Shown here in pieces: positions 1 through 6,815 of a stretch of 41,720 bases of DNA; positions within the stretch are counted from its first letter, which is position 1, and every line of letters begins with the position of its first letter. The notes under the pieces were generated by a model. That model saw nothing but the letters and a program-made list of their open reading frames with translations, ran no database searches and was not told where the DNA came from. Location of the stretch: positions 1-41,720 of the forward strand of contig CAZJQI010000038.1 in assembly GCA_964548275.1 (NCBI GenBank), given 5' to 3'. The DNA is from JAUVUV01 sp964548275 (GTDB lineage Bacteria > Gemmatimonadota > Glassbacteria > GWA2-58-10). The translations under genes and the position numbers were made by a program.

Positions 1-55
1 CGGGGTGTGTAACTCCCCTCTTGAGAGGGGTGCCTGCAAAGCAGGCGGGGTGTGT
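1..55 (-). repeat. Double-hairpin intergenic repeat (copy R1, minus orientation, cut by window edge)
   Basis: Read on the minus strand this is ACACCCC, a 6-bp stem (GCCTGC at 32-37 with GCAGGC at 41-46, loop AAA), then a second stem CCCCTC/GAGGGG (15-20 with 25-30, loop TTGA). ACACACCCCG follows at 10-1 and starts a further unit cut by the window edge. The layout matches the units at 1791-1880 and 2251-2340, but the first stem has a different sequence that still pairs. The function is unknown; it looks like a REP-like dispersed element. The following bases, up to the promoter at 228, are AT-rich and show no gene I can support. Confidence 0.7.
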
Positions 56-227
56 CATCCACTATATTGTTGAAAAATTTATCCCTTCTTCTGTGTTTTT
101 TCAAAGGTCTTTCTCAGTTACACATGGTATAAATTTATATTACCTTCAGAATAAATCAAGCTCTCTATTATGTGTGCAGGTCTTCTCTGATCGCAGCTTT
201 CAGCGAAGTGGCCATTTATCAGATTTA

Positions 228-256
228 TTGACAGCAATGGCATAAAAGGTTAGCTT
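228..256 (+). promoter_or_regulatory. Candidate sigma70-type promoter of the aminotransferase gene
   Basis: A perfect -35 box TTGACA (228-233) is followed by a 17-nt spacer and TAGCTT (251-256), which keeps the first two and the last base of the -10 consensus. The predicted start is near 263, giving a leader of about 58 nt. Just before the ribosome-binding site the leader contains a small palindrome, ATTCT-CAG-AGAAT (298-310). This is inference from sequence only. Confidence 0.45.
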
Positions 257-320
257 TTATACACTTTCTGGATAATCAAAAAAAGAACTTGAAGATATTC
301 TCAGAGAATGAGGAGGAGTT

Positions 321-1685
321 TTGGCTAAAACTTTTTCAATGACACCGAAAAGCGTTCCAACAGTAGATACGCCGAACCGTAAAATCAAAACCGAGATCCC
401 TGTGCCGGAATCCCTGCCGATCCTGGAGAGCCTGCGCAAGAACGAGCCGAGCTCGATGACAGGCCAGCCGCTGGTACTCTGGGACCACGGCGAGGGCGCC
501 TTCGTTTTCGACAAATGGGGCAACCAGTGGATCGACTGGTCCAGCGGCGTGCTGATCACCAATGCCGGGCACGATCATCCGAAGATTCGCCGGGCGATAA
601 TCGAGCAGGCTGAGAAGGGACTGCTGACAAGCTACTGTTTCCCCAACGAGCCCCGGGCCAAGCTGGCCGAGCTGCTGGTGGAGATAACACCGCAGAGCCT
701 GGACAAGGCTTTTATCCTGACCACCGGCTCTGAGACAGTGGAGTGCAGCCTGAAATTGATACGTACCTACGGGCTGCAACAGGGGGGCAAGGCCAAGATC
801 ACGATTGTCTCATTCGAGAGGGCTTTTCACGGCCGCACCCTGGGCGCGCAGATGCTGGGCGGCATTCCCAAGCTCAAGGAGTGGATTGTCAACCCCGATC
901 CCGATATCGTGCAGGCGCCTTTCCCGGACGGGTTCCGCACCACAGATACGAGTTTTTCACTGTTCGAGAAAAAATTAGCCGAACAGAATGTCTCCCCAGA
1001 GAGCGTGGCCGGCGTGATCCTGGAAACCTACCAGGGCGGTGGGGCGAGTTTCGCCCCGGTGGACTATATCACGCAGTTGCGTGAGTGGTGCGACAGCCAC
1101 GGCGCACTGCTCGCATTCGATGATGTCCAGGCCGGTTTCGGCCGCACCGGCACGATGTTCGGTTTCGAGCACTACGGCGTGCTTCCCGACCTGATCTGTC
1201 TCGGCAAGGGTATTTCGAGTTGCCTTCCGGTCTCTGCCGTGGTGGGCCGCAACGAGGTGATGAACCTTTACGGGCCCAACGAGATGACCAGTACCCACAC
1301 CGGAAACCCCGTTTGCGCCGCGGCATCAGTGGCCAATATCCACGCGATTATCGACGAGGGCCTGGTGGAAAATGCCGCCAAAATGGGCAAGCTCCTGCAC
1401 GACGGCCTGAACGTGCTCAAAAACAAGTACGGCCCGGCTATCGGCGCAGTGCACGGCAAGGGCCTGGTGGCCGGATTGCATATTGTCAGGAACGGCTCGA
1501 AAGAGCCGGACGGCGACCTGGCCTGGGAGATAGTGAACTCGTGCTGTGAGAAGGGCCTTTTGATGTTCGCGCCCGTGGGTTTCGGCGGGGCCACGGTGAA
1601 AATCAGCCCGCCGCTGGTGATCAGCCAGGAGCAGGTGCGCGAGGGTCTGGCCGTGCTGGAGGAGGCGATCCAGGAGAAACTGTAA
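321..1685 (+). CDS. Class III pyridoxal-phosphate aminotransferase
   Basis: This is a 454-aa fold-type I PLP enzyme of the acetylornithine / 4-aminobutyrate aminotransferase family, which moves an amino group from an omega- or alpha-amine to a 2-oxo acid. Visible motifs are TTGSE (134-138, cofactor phosphate), FHGRT (169-173), FDDVQAGFGRTG (266-277, with the Asp that pairs to the pyridine nitrogen) and LGKG (294-297) with Lys296 as the Schiff-base lysine. The stretch ETYQGGG (235-241) differs from the EPVQGEGG usual in GabT and ArgD, so I leave the substrate open. The start is TTG: AGGAGG lies 4 nt upstream at 311-316, whereas the next ATG (339) has no such site. The gene stands alone, with its own promoter and a terminator at 1717. 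Confidence 0.9.
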   Translation: MAKTFSMTPKSVPTVDTPNRKIKTEIPVPESLPILESLRKNEPSSMTGQPLVLWDHGEGAFVFDKWGNQWIDWSSGVLITNAGHDHPKIRRAIIEQAEKGLLTSYCFPNEPRAKLAELLVEITPQSLDKAFILTTGSETVECSLKLIRTYGLQQGGKAKITIVSFERAFHGRTLGAQMLGGIPKLKEWIVNPDPDIVQAPFPDGFRTTDTSFSLFEKKLAEQNVSPESVAGVILETYQGGGASFAPVDYITQLREWCDSHGALLAFDDVQAGFGRTGTMFGFEHYGVLPDLICLGKGISSCLPVSAVVGRNEVMNLYGPNEMTSTHTGNPVCAAASVANIHAIIDEGLVENAAKMGKLLHDGLNVLKNKYGPAIGAVHGKGLVAGLHIVRNGSKEPDGDLAWEIVNSCCEKGLLMFAPVGFGGATVKISPPLVISQEQVREGLAVLEEAIQEKL

Positions 1686-1716
1686 GCCAGGATTAGAGCA
1701 ACTATAGAGATACGAT

Positions 1717-1744
1717 GGGGCGTCGCATGCGGCGCCCTTTTTTT
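1717..1744 (+). terminator. Rho-independent terminator after the aminotransferase gene
   Basis: A G+C-rich stem GGGCGTCGC / GCGGCGCCC with one G-U pair is followed directly by seven T residues (1738-1744). It starts 31 nt after the stop codon, in the right orientation to end the aminotransferase transcript. Confidence 0.8.
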
Positions 1745-1790
1745 ATTTCTTAAAAGCAGGTCACACACCTGGATGCGCCCTTGCATTAAC

Positions 1791-1880
1791 ACACCCCGTC
1801 CGCTGGCGCGGACACTCCTCTTGATAGAGGGAACACACCCCGGTCGCAACGCGACCACCCCTCTTGATAGAGGGGATTTT
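1791..1880 (+). repeat. Double-hairpin intergenic repeat, two tandem units
   Basis: Unit A (1791-1832) has ACACCCC, stem GTCCGC/GCGGAC (1798-1803 with 1808-1813) and a second, slightly decayed stem CCTC/GAGG. Unit B (1835-1880) has ACACCCC, stem GGTCGC/GCGACC with loop AAC, then CCCCTC-TTGATA-GAGGGG and a run of T. The flanks and second stem are conserved. The first stem differs between the units but pairs perfectly in each. They are head-to-tail, on the opposite strand to copy R1 at the window start. Confidence 0.75.
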
Positions 1881-2049
1881 CTCTCCAGCGGCCGCCAGGC
1901 CGCACCCGGGACCGCCTGTCCGAGCCGGGAAGGAGGAGCGTGTAGAAACCGCGCAATTTCCATGATAATGAGAAAGTAACAAGATAGGCAGGCATGCCAT
2001 TGCGCGTGCCCAACGGGCCGCGCAGGCGAGCACGGAAGGAGCGTGTTTT
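1881..2049. other. GC-rich non-coding stretch between two repeat arrays
   Basis: I see no convincing gene here. The stretch is rich in short palindromes (GGCATGCC near 1991, GCGGCC near 1890). It holds two versions of one word: GGAAGGAGGAGCGTGT near 1928 and GGAAGGAGCGTGT near 2035. Open frames on both strands run into the flanking repeats and resemble no family I recognise. With the next 200 bases it forms a ~370-bp module framed by same-direction double-hairpin repeats. Confidence 0.4.
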
Positions 2050-2078
2050 TTGCAGTGAAAACACCGAGGAATTATATA
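2050..2078 (+). promoter_or_regulatory. Candidate promoter of a small RNA
   Basis: TTGCAG (2050-2055), a 17-nt spacer and TATATA (2073-2078) resemble a sigma70 promoter with a weak -35. The predicted start is near 2085. The call leans on the terminator 100 nt downstream on the same strand and on the absence of a coding frame between them. Confidence 0.3.
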
Positions 2079-2084
2079 AATCAG

Positions 2085-2188
2085 TAGGTCAGGCGAGTTG
2101 CGGCCCCAAAACGCTTTTTGGTACTTTTTGTCACCACAAAAAGTACAGAATAATTCAATACGGGCGAGGCATACCTCGCCTTTTTTTT
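2085..2188 (+). ncRNA. Candidate ~104-nt small RNA, no family recognised
   Basis: A possible transcript lies between the promoter at 2050-2078 and the terminator at 2163-2188. It contains a 6-bp hairpin CCAAAA/TTTTGG (2106-2111 with 2116-2121) and a perfect 11-bp hairpin (2121-2131 with 2136-2146, loop CACC) that share base 2121, then the terminator hairpin. The aminotransferase transcript should already have stopped at 1744, so the terminator here needs another transcript. The 69-codon frame over it (1994-2203) runs through the terminator and is not credible. An alternative is a decayed mobile element that kept its palindromes. Confidence 0.3.
2163..2188 (+). terminator. Rho-independent terminator without an annotated gene upstream
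   Basis: The 7-bp stem GGCGAGG/CCTCGCC (2163-2169 with 2174-2180) has loop CATA and is followed by eight T residues (2181-2188). The T run lies only on the plus-strand side, so it is directional. Confidence 0.8.
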
Positions 2189-2218
2189 ATTAGAGGAAAT
2201 TGAAACTATCGCTTAAAA

Positions 2219-2340
2219 CCCCCGTCCGCTGCGTGGGCAGCACTCTTGACACACCCCGGTCGCTGGCGCGGACACTCCTCTTGATAGAGGGGACACACCC
2301 CGGTCGCTGGCGCGGACACTCCTCTTGATAGAGGGGATTT
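2219..2340 (+). repeat. Double-hairpin intergenic repeat, one decayed and two full units
   Basis: A broken unit (about 2219-2250) ends at ACTCTTGAC. It is followed by unit C (2251-2292) and unit D (2295-2340). C and D share the first-stem sequence GGTCGC-TGGC-GCGGAC, whose left arm matches unit B at 1835 and whose right arm matches unit A at 1791, so the arms pair imperfectly, as if the units had recombined. The second stem CCTC-TTGATA-GAGG and the trailing ATTT are kept. The array ends 39 nt past the lptD stop codon and could help end or stabilise that transcript. Confidence 0.7.
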
Positions 2341-2379
2341 ACTCGTGGTTCTCCCAATTTTCTGTATTAATAACTTAAA

Positions 2380-4872
2380 TCAATTGCTCGCCCGGCGGAC
2401 GTCCGGTACGCGGATGGCGGGGTTGTTGCGCAGGTAGGTGCTGAAAACGAACTCGAATCGGCCGTTGGAGAGAGTGATCAGGCTCAGGTTGGCCTGCCAG
2501 CAGTGAAGGTCGCGGTTGAGGGTGAAGCTCTGGCCCTGGAGGCCGCGGGAGCGAAAATTGAAGCTCGAGCGGTAAATCAGGTGCCACTTGGGAGTGGGGT
2601 TGAAAGTGAACGACCAGCGCAGGCTCTGGTCGGCTTTTCTCCCTGTGCGGTAGCGGCGCAGGTTGTGGCTGATATTGATCGTCCAGGGCATGGCCCGGCT
2701 GAAAGCCATGTCGCGCCTGTCCGCGTAATCGCGGCCGCGGAAATCGAAAGAGCTGCCGATCGTGCCGGGATAACGAACGCTCTCCAGGTAGGCATCCTCT
2801 TCGAGCTCGGCTGTGGAGGGCTCTCTTCCCCGGTCCGCCTTGTAGGTGCCGCGGAAAGTGAGCGTGGTGCTCAAAGAACTCATGAAAGGCTTCAAATGCT
2901 CCACCTGCTCCCTTTCCACCAGCTCATGGTTCATCAGCAACTGAAGGTTGAGAAAGGAGGTGGGCTGGCTGGTCAGCGAGGTATTCAGGTTCCCCCAGCC
3001 GAGAGTGTCGCGCTTGGCTGCCCGGACAAAATCGTAGCTCAGGGAATTGCGAAGAGAGAAGAGTTTGCCGGTTTTCTCCTGCGCGGGCTTTTCGGTATCG
3101 GTCTCCTTGCGGCTGGAGTCGGCCTCAGTGCGGGAGCGCTGGTAGTACTTGTAATCCACGTCGTTGGAGACAGTGAAAGAGGCGCTGCTGGTCTTGCGCC
3201 TGCTGTGATCGCTGCTCAGGTCGGGCTGGAAGGTATAGGTAATGCGCGGCCTGATCGTGTGCCGCCAGCGGAAAATCGGCCCGAGCCTGGGGCCGTCGAA
3301 AAAGCCGAAAATCTGCGTGGAAGCCGAAGCCGACATGTTAAAGAATTGTTCACGGTTAAAGTGGTCGCCTGTGCGCAGATTGTCGTGTACCAGCTGGGTG
3401 GAGTAACGCAGGGCAGGGTTGAGTTTCAGCCAGCCGTAGAGAGTCTGCGGGTTGTCGATGTCGAAGCGGCTGTTCGAGCGGTGAACTACCCGGGTCGTAT
3501 CGTTTTTCTCAGTGGTTCGTGTACTGGAATAGTCGGTTGAAAGGCCGTAGGTGATGTTGTAAAGCCAGCCGGAGGAAAGCACGCCCCTTCGGCTCGGCAC
3601 TGTTTTCGACCTGTAGCGGAAAAGGTTGCGCCTGTTCAGGCTCAGGCTTACCGAGGGCAGGTTGGCCACGCTGCGCTCCTGGCTCAAGAATTTCTCGTGC
3701 CGGGCGCTGGAGGTAAAAGAGCCCCAGGAGGGCCGCCAGGAGAAACTCGCAGTGGAGCGCAGGCTCTGGCGCAGCAGGTCCTGCTGGTTGAAACCCGTTC
3801 TTCGCAGAAGGTCACGGCTGCTGGTGTAGTTTACAGAGGCGTTCAGGCGGCCGCGCTCGCCGATTGTCTGGTTGTGCCGGCCGAAAATGCTGAAATCGGT
3901 CGAGTTGTTGATCCTGTCGCTCACCCTGCGGATATCGAAATTGCCGTCATAGCTGTAGCGCTTGCGGTAACGGGTTCTGCCGCGAAGGGTAATCTGGCTG
4001 CTGGTGCGGATATCCACAGCGCCGAGAAAATCCATGTAATCATTGGGTGCCCAGAAATAGCCCAGGTTGCCGATCGTTCTGCCGGTGATCCGGTCGCGCG
4101 CGATACTGTTCACCCCGATTCTCGGCTGGAGTGGCCCTGAATTGCGGTTACCGGAGGTGATCGGGAAAAAGACAAAGGGCAGGGCAAAAACCGGCACCTT
4201 GCCTATCTTTAGAATCACCGGCGAGGCAAAGGCGCGTTTGTTGCGGATAACCTTGATCCGGGAACTTTCGAAGTGGAAATGTTTGGCTTTCTCCAGATCG
4301 CAGGTGGTAAAAATATTTTTCCTGCCGAAAACACTGTCCGTGCCGATCTTGCTCAGGGTCTCACTCTCCAGAAACCAGCCTGCGAACTCCGTTTTACCCT
4401 GCTGGATAATTCCCCGGTTACGCTCCATATTGTAGCGCACGCGGCTGCCGGTGAGCTGATCCGGGCCGTCGGTTAGCTGTGGCGAGCCGCTGACAAAAAT
4501 CTCTCCGGTGTTGCGATTGTAGGCGATGAGCGAATCCGATGAAACGCGCTGTGGGCCGCTTTCCACGCACGCCTGGCCGCGGATGAGCATCACGTTTTTG
4601 CTCGGGAAAAAGGTGATTTTCTCACCTGAATAGATAATTTTCTCTCCCAGAGGCCCGGCCCTCTCCTCCAGCAGGCGCATCACCGAGTCCGGCTGGGGGA
4701 TCTTGATAGAATCTTGCTGAGCTGAAGAATCGGCCCGGGCTGCAGTATCAGCAGGCGCCGCTGTAGAATCAACTGCCATCTGTGCGGCTACTATCCTGGG
4801 ATACACCAGGCAGGCGGCAAGAAGGGCGGCCCGAGCTTGAGAGGGCCATCTAATTGAACGGACAGGAGACAT
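2380..4872 (-). CDS. lptD: LptD/OstA-like outer-membrane LPS-assembly protein
   Basis: An 830-aa outer-membrane barrel predicted to insert lipopolysaccharide into the outer leaflet. A basic, hydrophobic N-terminus ending VAAQ looks like a Sec signal (about 1-31), followed by a low-complexity linker rich in D, A and S. Residues about 75-215 form the OstA/LptA-like jelly roll (SGEKITFFPSKNVMLIRG, then TTCDLEKAKHFHFES with Cys191). The rest is a long run of alternating strands typical of a beta-barrel. Cysteines outside the signal are few (102, 191, 791), and the late CWQ resembles the C-terminal cysteine region of the family. Overall similarity to the proteobacterial protein is low, so the name rests on architecture and the Cys motif. 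ATG at 4872 was chosen over an adjacent TTG; there is no clear ribosome-binding site. It lies 22 nt after tatC. Confidence 0.75.
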   Translation of the reverse strand: MSPVRSIRWPSQARAALLAACLVYPRIVAAQMAVDSTAAPADTAARADSSAQQDSIKIPQPDSVMRLLEERAGPLGEKIIYSGEKITFFPSKNVMLIRGQACVESGPQRVSSDSLIAYNRNTGEIFVSGSPQLTDGPDQLTGSRVRYNMERNRGIIQQGKTEFAGWFLESETLSKIGTDSVFGRKNIFTTCDLEKAKHFHFESSRIKVIRNKRAFASPVILKIGKVPVFALPFVFFPITSGNRNSGPLQPRIGVNSIARDRITGRTIGNLGYFWAPNDYMDFLGAVDIRTSSQITLRGRTRYRKRYSYDGNFDIRRVSDRINNSTDFSIFGRHNQTIGERGRLNASVNYTSSRDLLRRTGFNQQDLLRQSLRSTASFSWRPSWGSFTSSARHEKFLSQERSVANLPSVSLSLNRRNLFRYRSKTVPSRRGVLSSGWLYNITYGLSTDYSSTRTTEKNDTTRVVHRSNSRFDIDNPQTLYGWLKLNPALRYSTQLVHDNLRTGDHFNREQFFNMSASASTQIFGFFDGPRLGPIFRWRHTIRPRITYTFQPDLSSDHSRRKTSSASFTVSNDVDYKYYQRSRTEADSSRKETDTEKPAQEKTGKLFSLRNSLSYDFVRAAKRDTLGWGNLNTSLTSQPTSFLNLQLLMNHELVEREQVEHLKPFMSSLSTTLTFRGTYKADRGREPSTAELEEDAYLESVRYPGTIGSSFDFRGRDYADRRDMAFSRAMPWTINISHNLRRYRTGRKADQSLRWSFTFNPTPKWHLIYRSSFNFRSRGLQGQSFTLNRDLHCWQANLSLITLSNGRFEFVFSTYLRNNPAIRVPDVRRASN

Positions 4873-4894
4873 CAATCTTTAAAAAGTGAGCCCA

Positions 4895-5728
4895 TCAGGC
4901 TTTTTCCCGCTTATGGGCTACAACATAGGCAATCCAGACACTCAGCTCATAAAGGAATATCATCGGCACGCCTACCAGTATCATGCTACCCGGGTCCGGA
5001 GGGGTAACCATCATGCAGAGAATCATGATCGCGATAATCGCCTGCCTGCGCTTGGAGCGCATGAACTCCGGCGAGATTATCCCGAGCCTGGCAAGCATCA
5101 GGATTGCAATCGGCAGCTCGAATACAATTCCGGTAATCAGTACCATTTTAAGCGCCATATCCAGGTAAGCGCCGGCAGCGAGCCTGAATTCCGTGGAAGC
5201 GAACTGAAATTTAGAGAAAAAGGCCATACCGATCGGCAGGGTGATAAAATAAGCCATCACCGCACCTAGTATGAACATGAATATGGAGGCAAAAAGCAGC
5301 GGAAAAATTACCCGCCGTTCTTTTCTCAAAAGGGCCGGGGCCACAAATGCCCAGATGTGGTAGATAATTAACGGGGAAGCCAAAAGCAGGCCGAAACCAA
5401 GAGAAAGCTTGAGGGCTATCATGAAGCCCTCGGTGGGCTTGAGAATCTGCAGCTTTCCACCCTCAAGATAAGGGCTGACCGGCTCGACCAGAATCTGCAG
5501 CAGATCGTACTGGCTGTTCAGGTAGAAACCAATCACGATGCCCACGAAAATAGAGCCCAGGCACCAGAGTATCCTCCGGCGGAGCTCCTCGAGATGATCC
5601 AGAAACGGCATCTCGCTGCGCCGGCTGCGTTCGTCTTCTTCATCCTCTTCCTTATCCCTATCGTAAACAGTCGGCGGCGGGGCGGGAGGCGGCTCCACTT
5701 TCACGGGCTTGTTCTTGTCTTCTTCCAT
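4895..5728 (-). CDS. tatC: Sec-independent protein translocase subunit TatC
   Basis: A 277-aa inner-membrane protein; TatC is the twin-arginine signal receptor and exports folded proteins with TatA. The conserved N-terminal motif FLDHLEELRRR (42-52) precedes about six hydrophobic segments, and PTEGF (98-102) is the usual periplasmic motif. VTPPDPGS lies in the fifth/sixth-helix region. The ~38 residues before FLDHLEEL are proline- and acid-rich and look disordered, an extension most TatC proteins lack. The ATG at 5728 has AAAGGTG about 14 nt upstream. The TTG at 5767 is less likely, and an ATG at 5611 would remove the extension but has no ribosome-binding site. It is first in a tatC-lptD pair behind the promoter at 5799-5828. 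No tatA is visible here. Confidence 0.9.
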   Translation of the reverse strand: MEEDKNKPVKVEPPPAPPPTVYDRDKEEDEEDERSRRSEMPFLDHLEELRRRILWCLGSIFVGIVIGFYLNSQYDLLQILVEPVSPYLEGGKLQILKPTEGFMIALKLSLGFGLLLASPLIIYHIWAFVAPALLRKERRVIFPLLFASIFMFILGAVMAYFITLPIGMAFFSKFQFASTEFRLAAGAYLDMALKMVLITGIVFELPIAILMLARLGIISPEFMRSKRRQAIIAIMILCMMVTPPDPGSMILVGVPMIFLYELSVWIAYVVAHKREKA

Positions 5729-5798
5729 AGTATTCCCACTACACCTTTCAATCTGACGGAAATTCAAGCGGAAAATTCATAATTTCAGCATTTGCGAG

Positions 5799-5828
5799 AA
5801 TATAGCTTTTTTTATGCCCCAGGGTCAA
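5799..5828 (-). promoter_or_regulatory. Sigma70-type promoter of tatC-lptD
   Basis: On the minus strand TTGACC (5828-5823), an 18-nt spacer and TATATT (5804-5799) form a good promoter. Transcription would start near 5792, leaving a leader of about 64 nt before tatC. It sits in the divergent gap between tatC and mazG. Confidence 0.6.
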
Positions 5829-5954
5829 GTCTATCGCTTTTTTCTCCTTGTCCTCAAGTTTTTTTTAATTTCCCCCAAAGCCCTTGTATATCCTTAGCAA
5901 ACTGTTATCTTGGTGGCCCATAAGATATTTATTTGAACCAAAAGGTATTCGCTC

Positions 5955-6815
5955 GTGTCAGGAAGCAAAGGCAAAAAGTTCGAACGAATCACCACGGTGG
6001 AAGAACTGGAAAAGCTGGTCGGGTTCCTCCGCTCTCCGGAGGGCTGTGCCTGGGACCGCGATCAGACATCCAGTTCTCTCAAACCTTATTTCCTTGAAGA
6101 GTTTTACGAACTTCTTGAAGCCATTGAACACGAGAACCCGGATTCTATTTGCGAGGAACTGGGGGATGTCCTGCTGCATATCTGCTTCCAGATATCCCTG
6201 GCACGCCAGGCCGGCCATTTCGCCTTGGAGGATGTGGTCGCCAGGGTACGGGACAAGATGATCCGGCGCCATCCCCACGTTTTCGGCGATGTCCAGTTCA
6301 ACAGCCGGGGTGACCAGCTTTTCGCCTGGGAACAGATCAAGCACGGGGAAAAGGCTCCAAACCACAACGGAACCGAGCCCGTGCCGGAAAAATCGGTGCT
6401 CGACGATCTGCCCAAAGACCTTCCTGCTCTTCTGGCCAGCTATCGCCTCCAGGGCCGTGTGAGCGAGTACCATTTTGACTGGAGCGAGCCTCTGGAGGTA
6501 TTCAGTAAAATCGAGGAGGAACTGAAGGAGCTTCGCACCGCTATCCAGAAAGGCCGGGCAGAGGCGGTTGAAGAAGAGATCGGGGACCTTCTGTTCTCGG
6601 TCGTGAATCTTGCGCGGCTGCTGGAAGTGCATCCTCAGCTTGCCCTTGAGCGGACCAACCGCAAGTTCACACGCAGGTTCAAGAAACTCGAGCAGCTTTT
6701 GCGCAAGCGCGGCCTTTCACTGGGAGATTTTTCTCTCGGGGAACTGGACAAGGTCTGGGATGAAGTAAAAAACCTCGAGAACCCACAGGCTGATAACAGC
6801 GCCCGGGAAAGCTAA
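5955..6815 (+). CDS. mazG: Nucleoside triphosphate pyrophosphohydrolase MazG
   Basis: A 286-aa all-alpha NTP pyrophosphatase that turns (d)NTPs into NMPs plus pyrophosphate and is thought to clean the nucleotide pool. Two MazG modules are visible. In the first, CAWDRDQT (31-38) replaces the usual CPWDxxQT, with metal-binding EEFYE (48-52) and EELGD (67-71). RRHPHVFGDV (104-113) follows. The second module carries EEE (187-189) and EEEIGD (206-211). The length is a little above the ~263 aa of the E. coli protein, through the first-module loop and the C-terminus. The GTG start has AAAGG nine nt upstream. It is divergent from tatC and convergent with the next gene, with the two stop codons overlapping by 4 nt. 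Confidence 0.93.
   Translation: MSGSKGKKFERITTVEELEKLVGFLRSPEGCAWDRDQTSSSLKPYFLEEFYELLEAIEHENPDSICEELGDVLLHICFQISLARQAGHFALEDVVARVRDKMIRRHPHVFGDVQFNSRGDQLFAWEQIKHGEKAPNHNGTEPVPEKSVLDDLPKDLPALLASYRLQGRVSEYHFDWSEPLEVFSKIEEELKELRTAIQKGRAEAVEEEIGDLLFSVVNLARLLEVHPQLALERTNRKFTRRFKKLEQLLRKRGLSLGDFSLGELDKVWDEVKNLENPQADNSARES

Noticed and set aside
21..245. 74-codon frame at the window start
   Set aside because: It begins inside the double-hairpin repeat and continues through AT-rich non-coding sequence with the promoter at its end.
1994..2203. 69-codon frame over the candidate small RNA
   Set aside because: It crosses a strong terminator, has no binding site and matches no family I recognise.
1791..2340. 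Tandem repeats as a possible CRISPR array
   Set aside because: Units touch each other or leave a few bases only, carry two internal hairpins each, and there are no equal-length unique spacers and no cas genes.
2503..3540. 345-codon open frame on the plus strand
   Set aside because: It lies antisense inside lptD, has no recognisable domain or binding site, and its composition is explained by the GC-rich codons of lptD.
5868..5915. Possible promoter of mazG (TTGTAT ... TTATCT)
   Set aside because: The spacer is about 15 nt and both boxes are weak; the signal is not better than background in this AT-rich gap.
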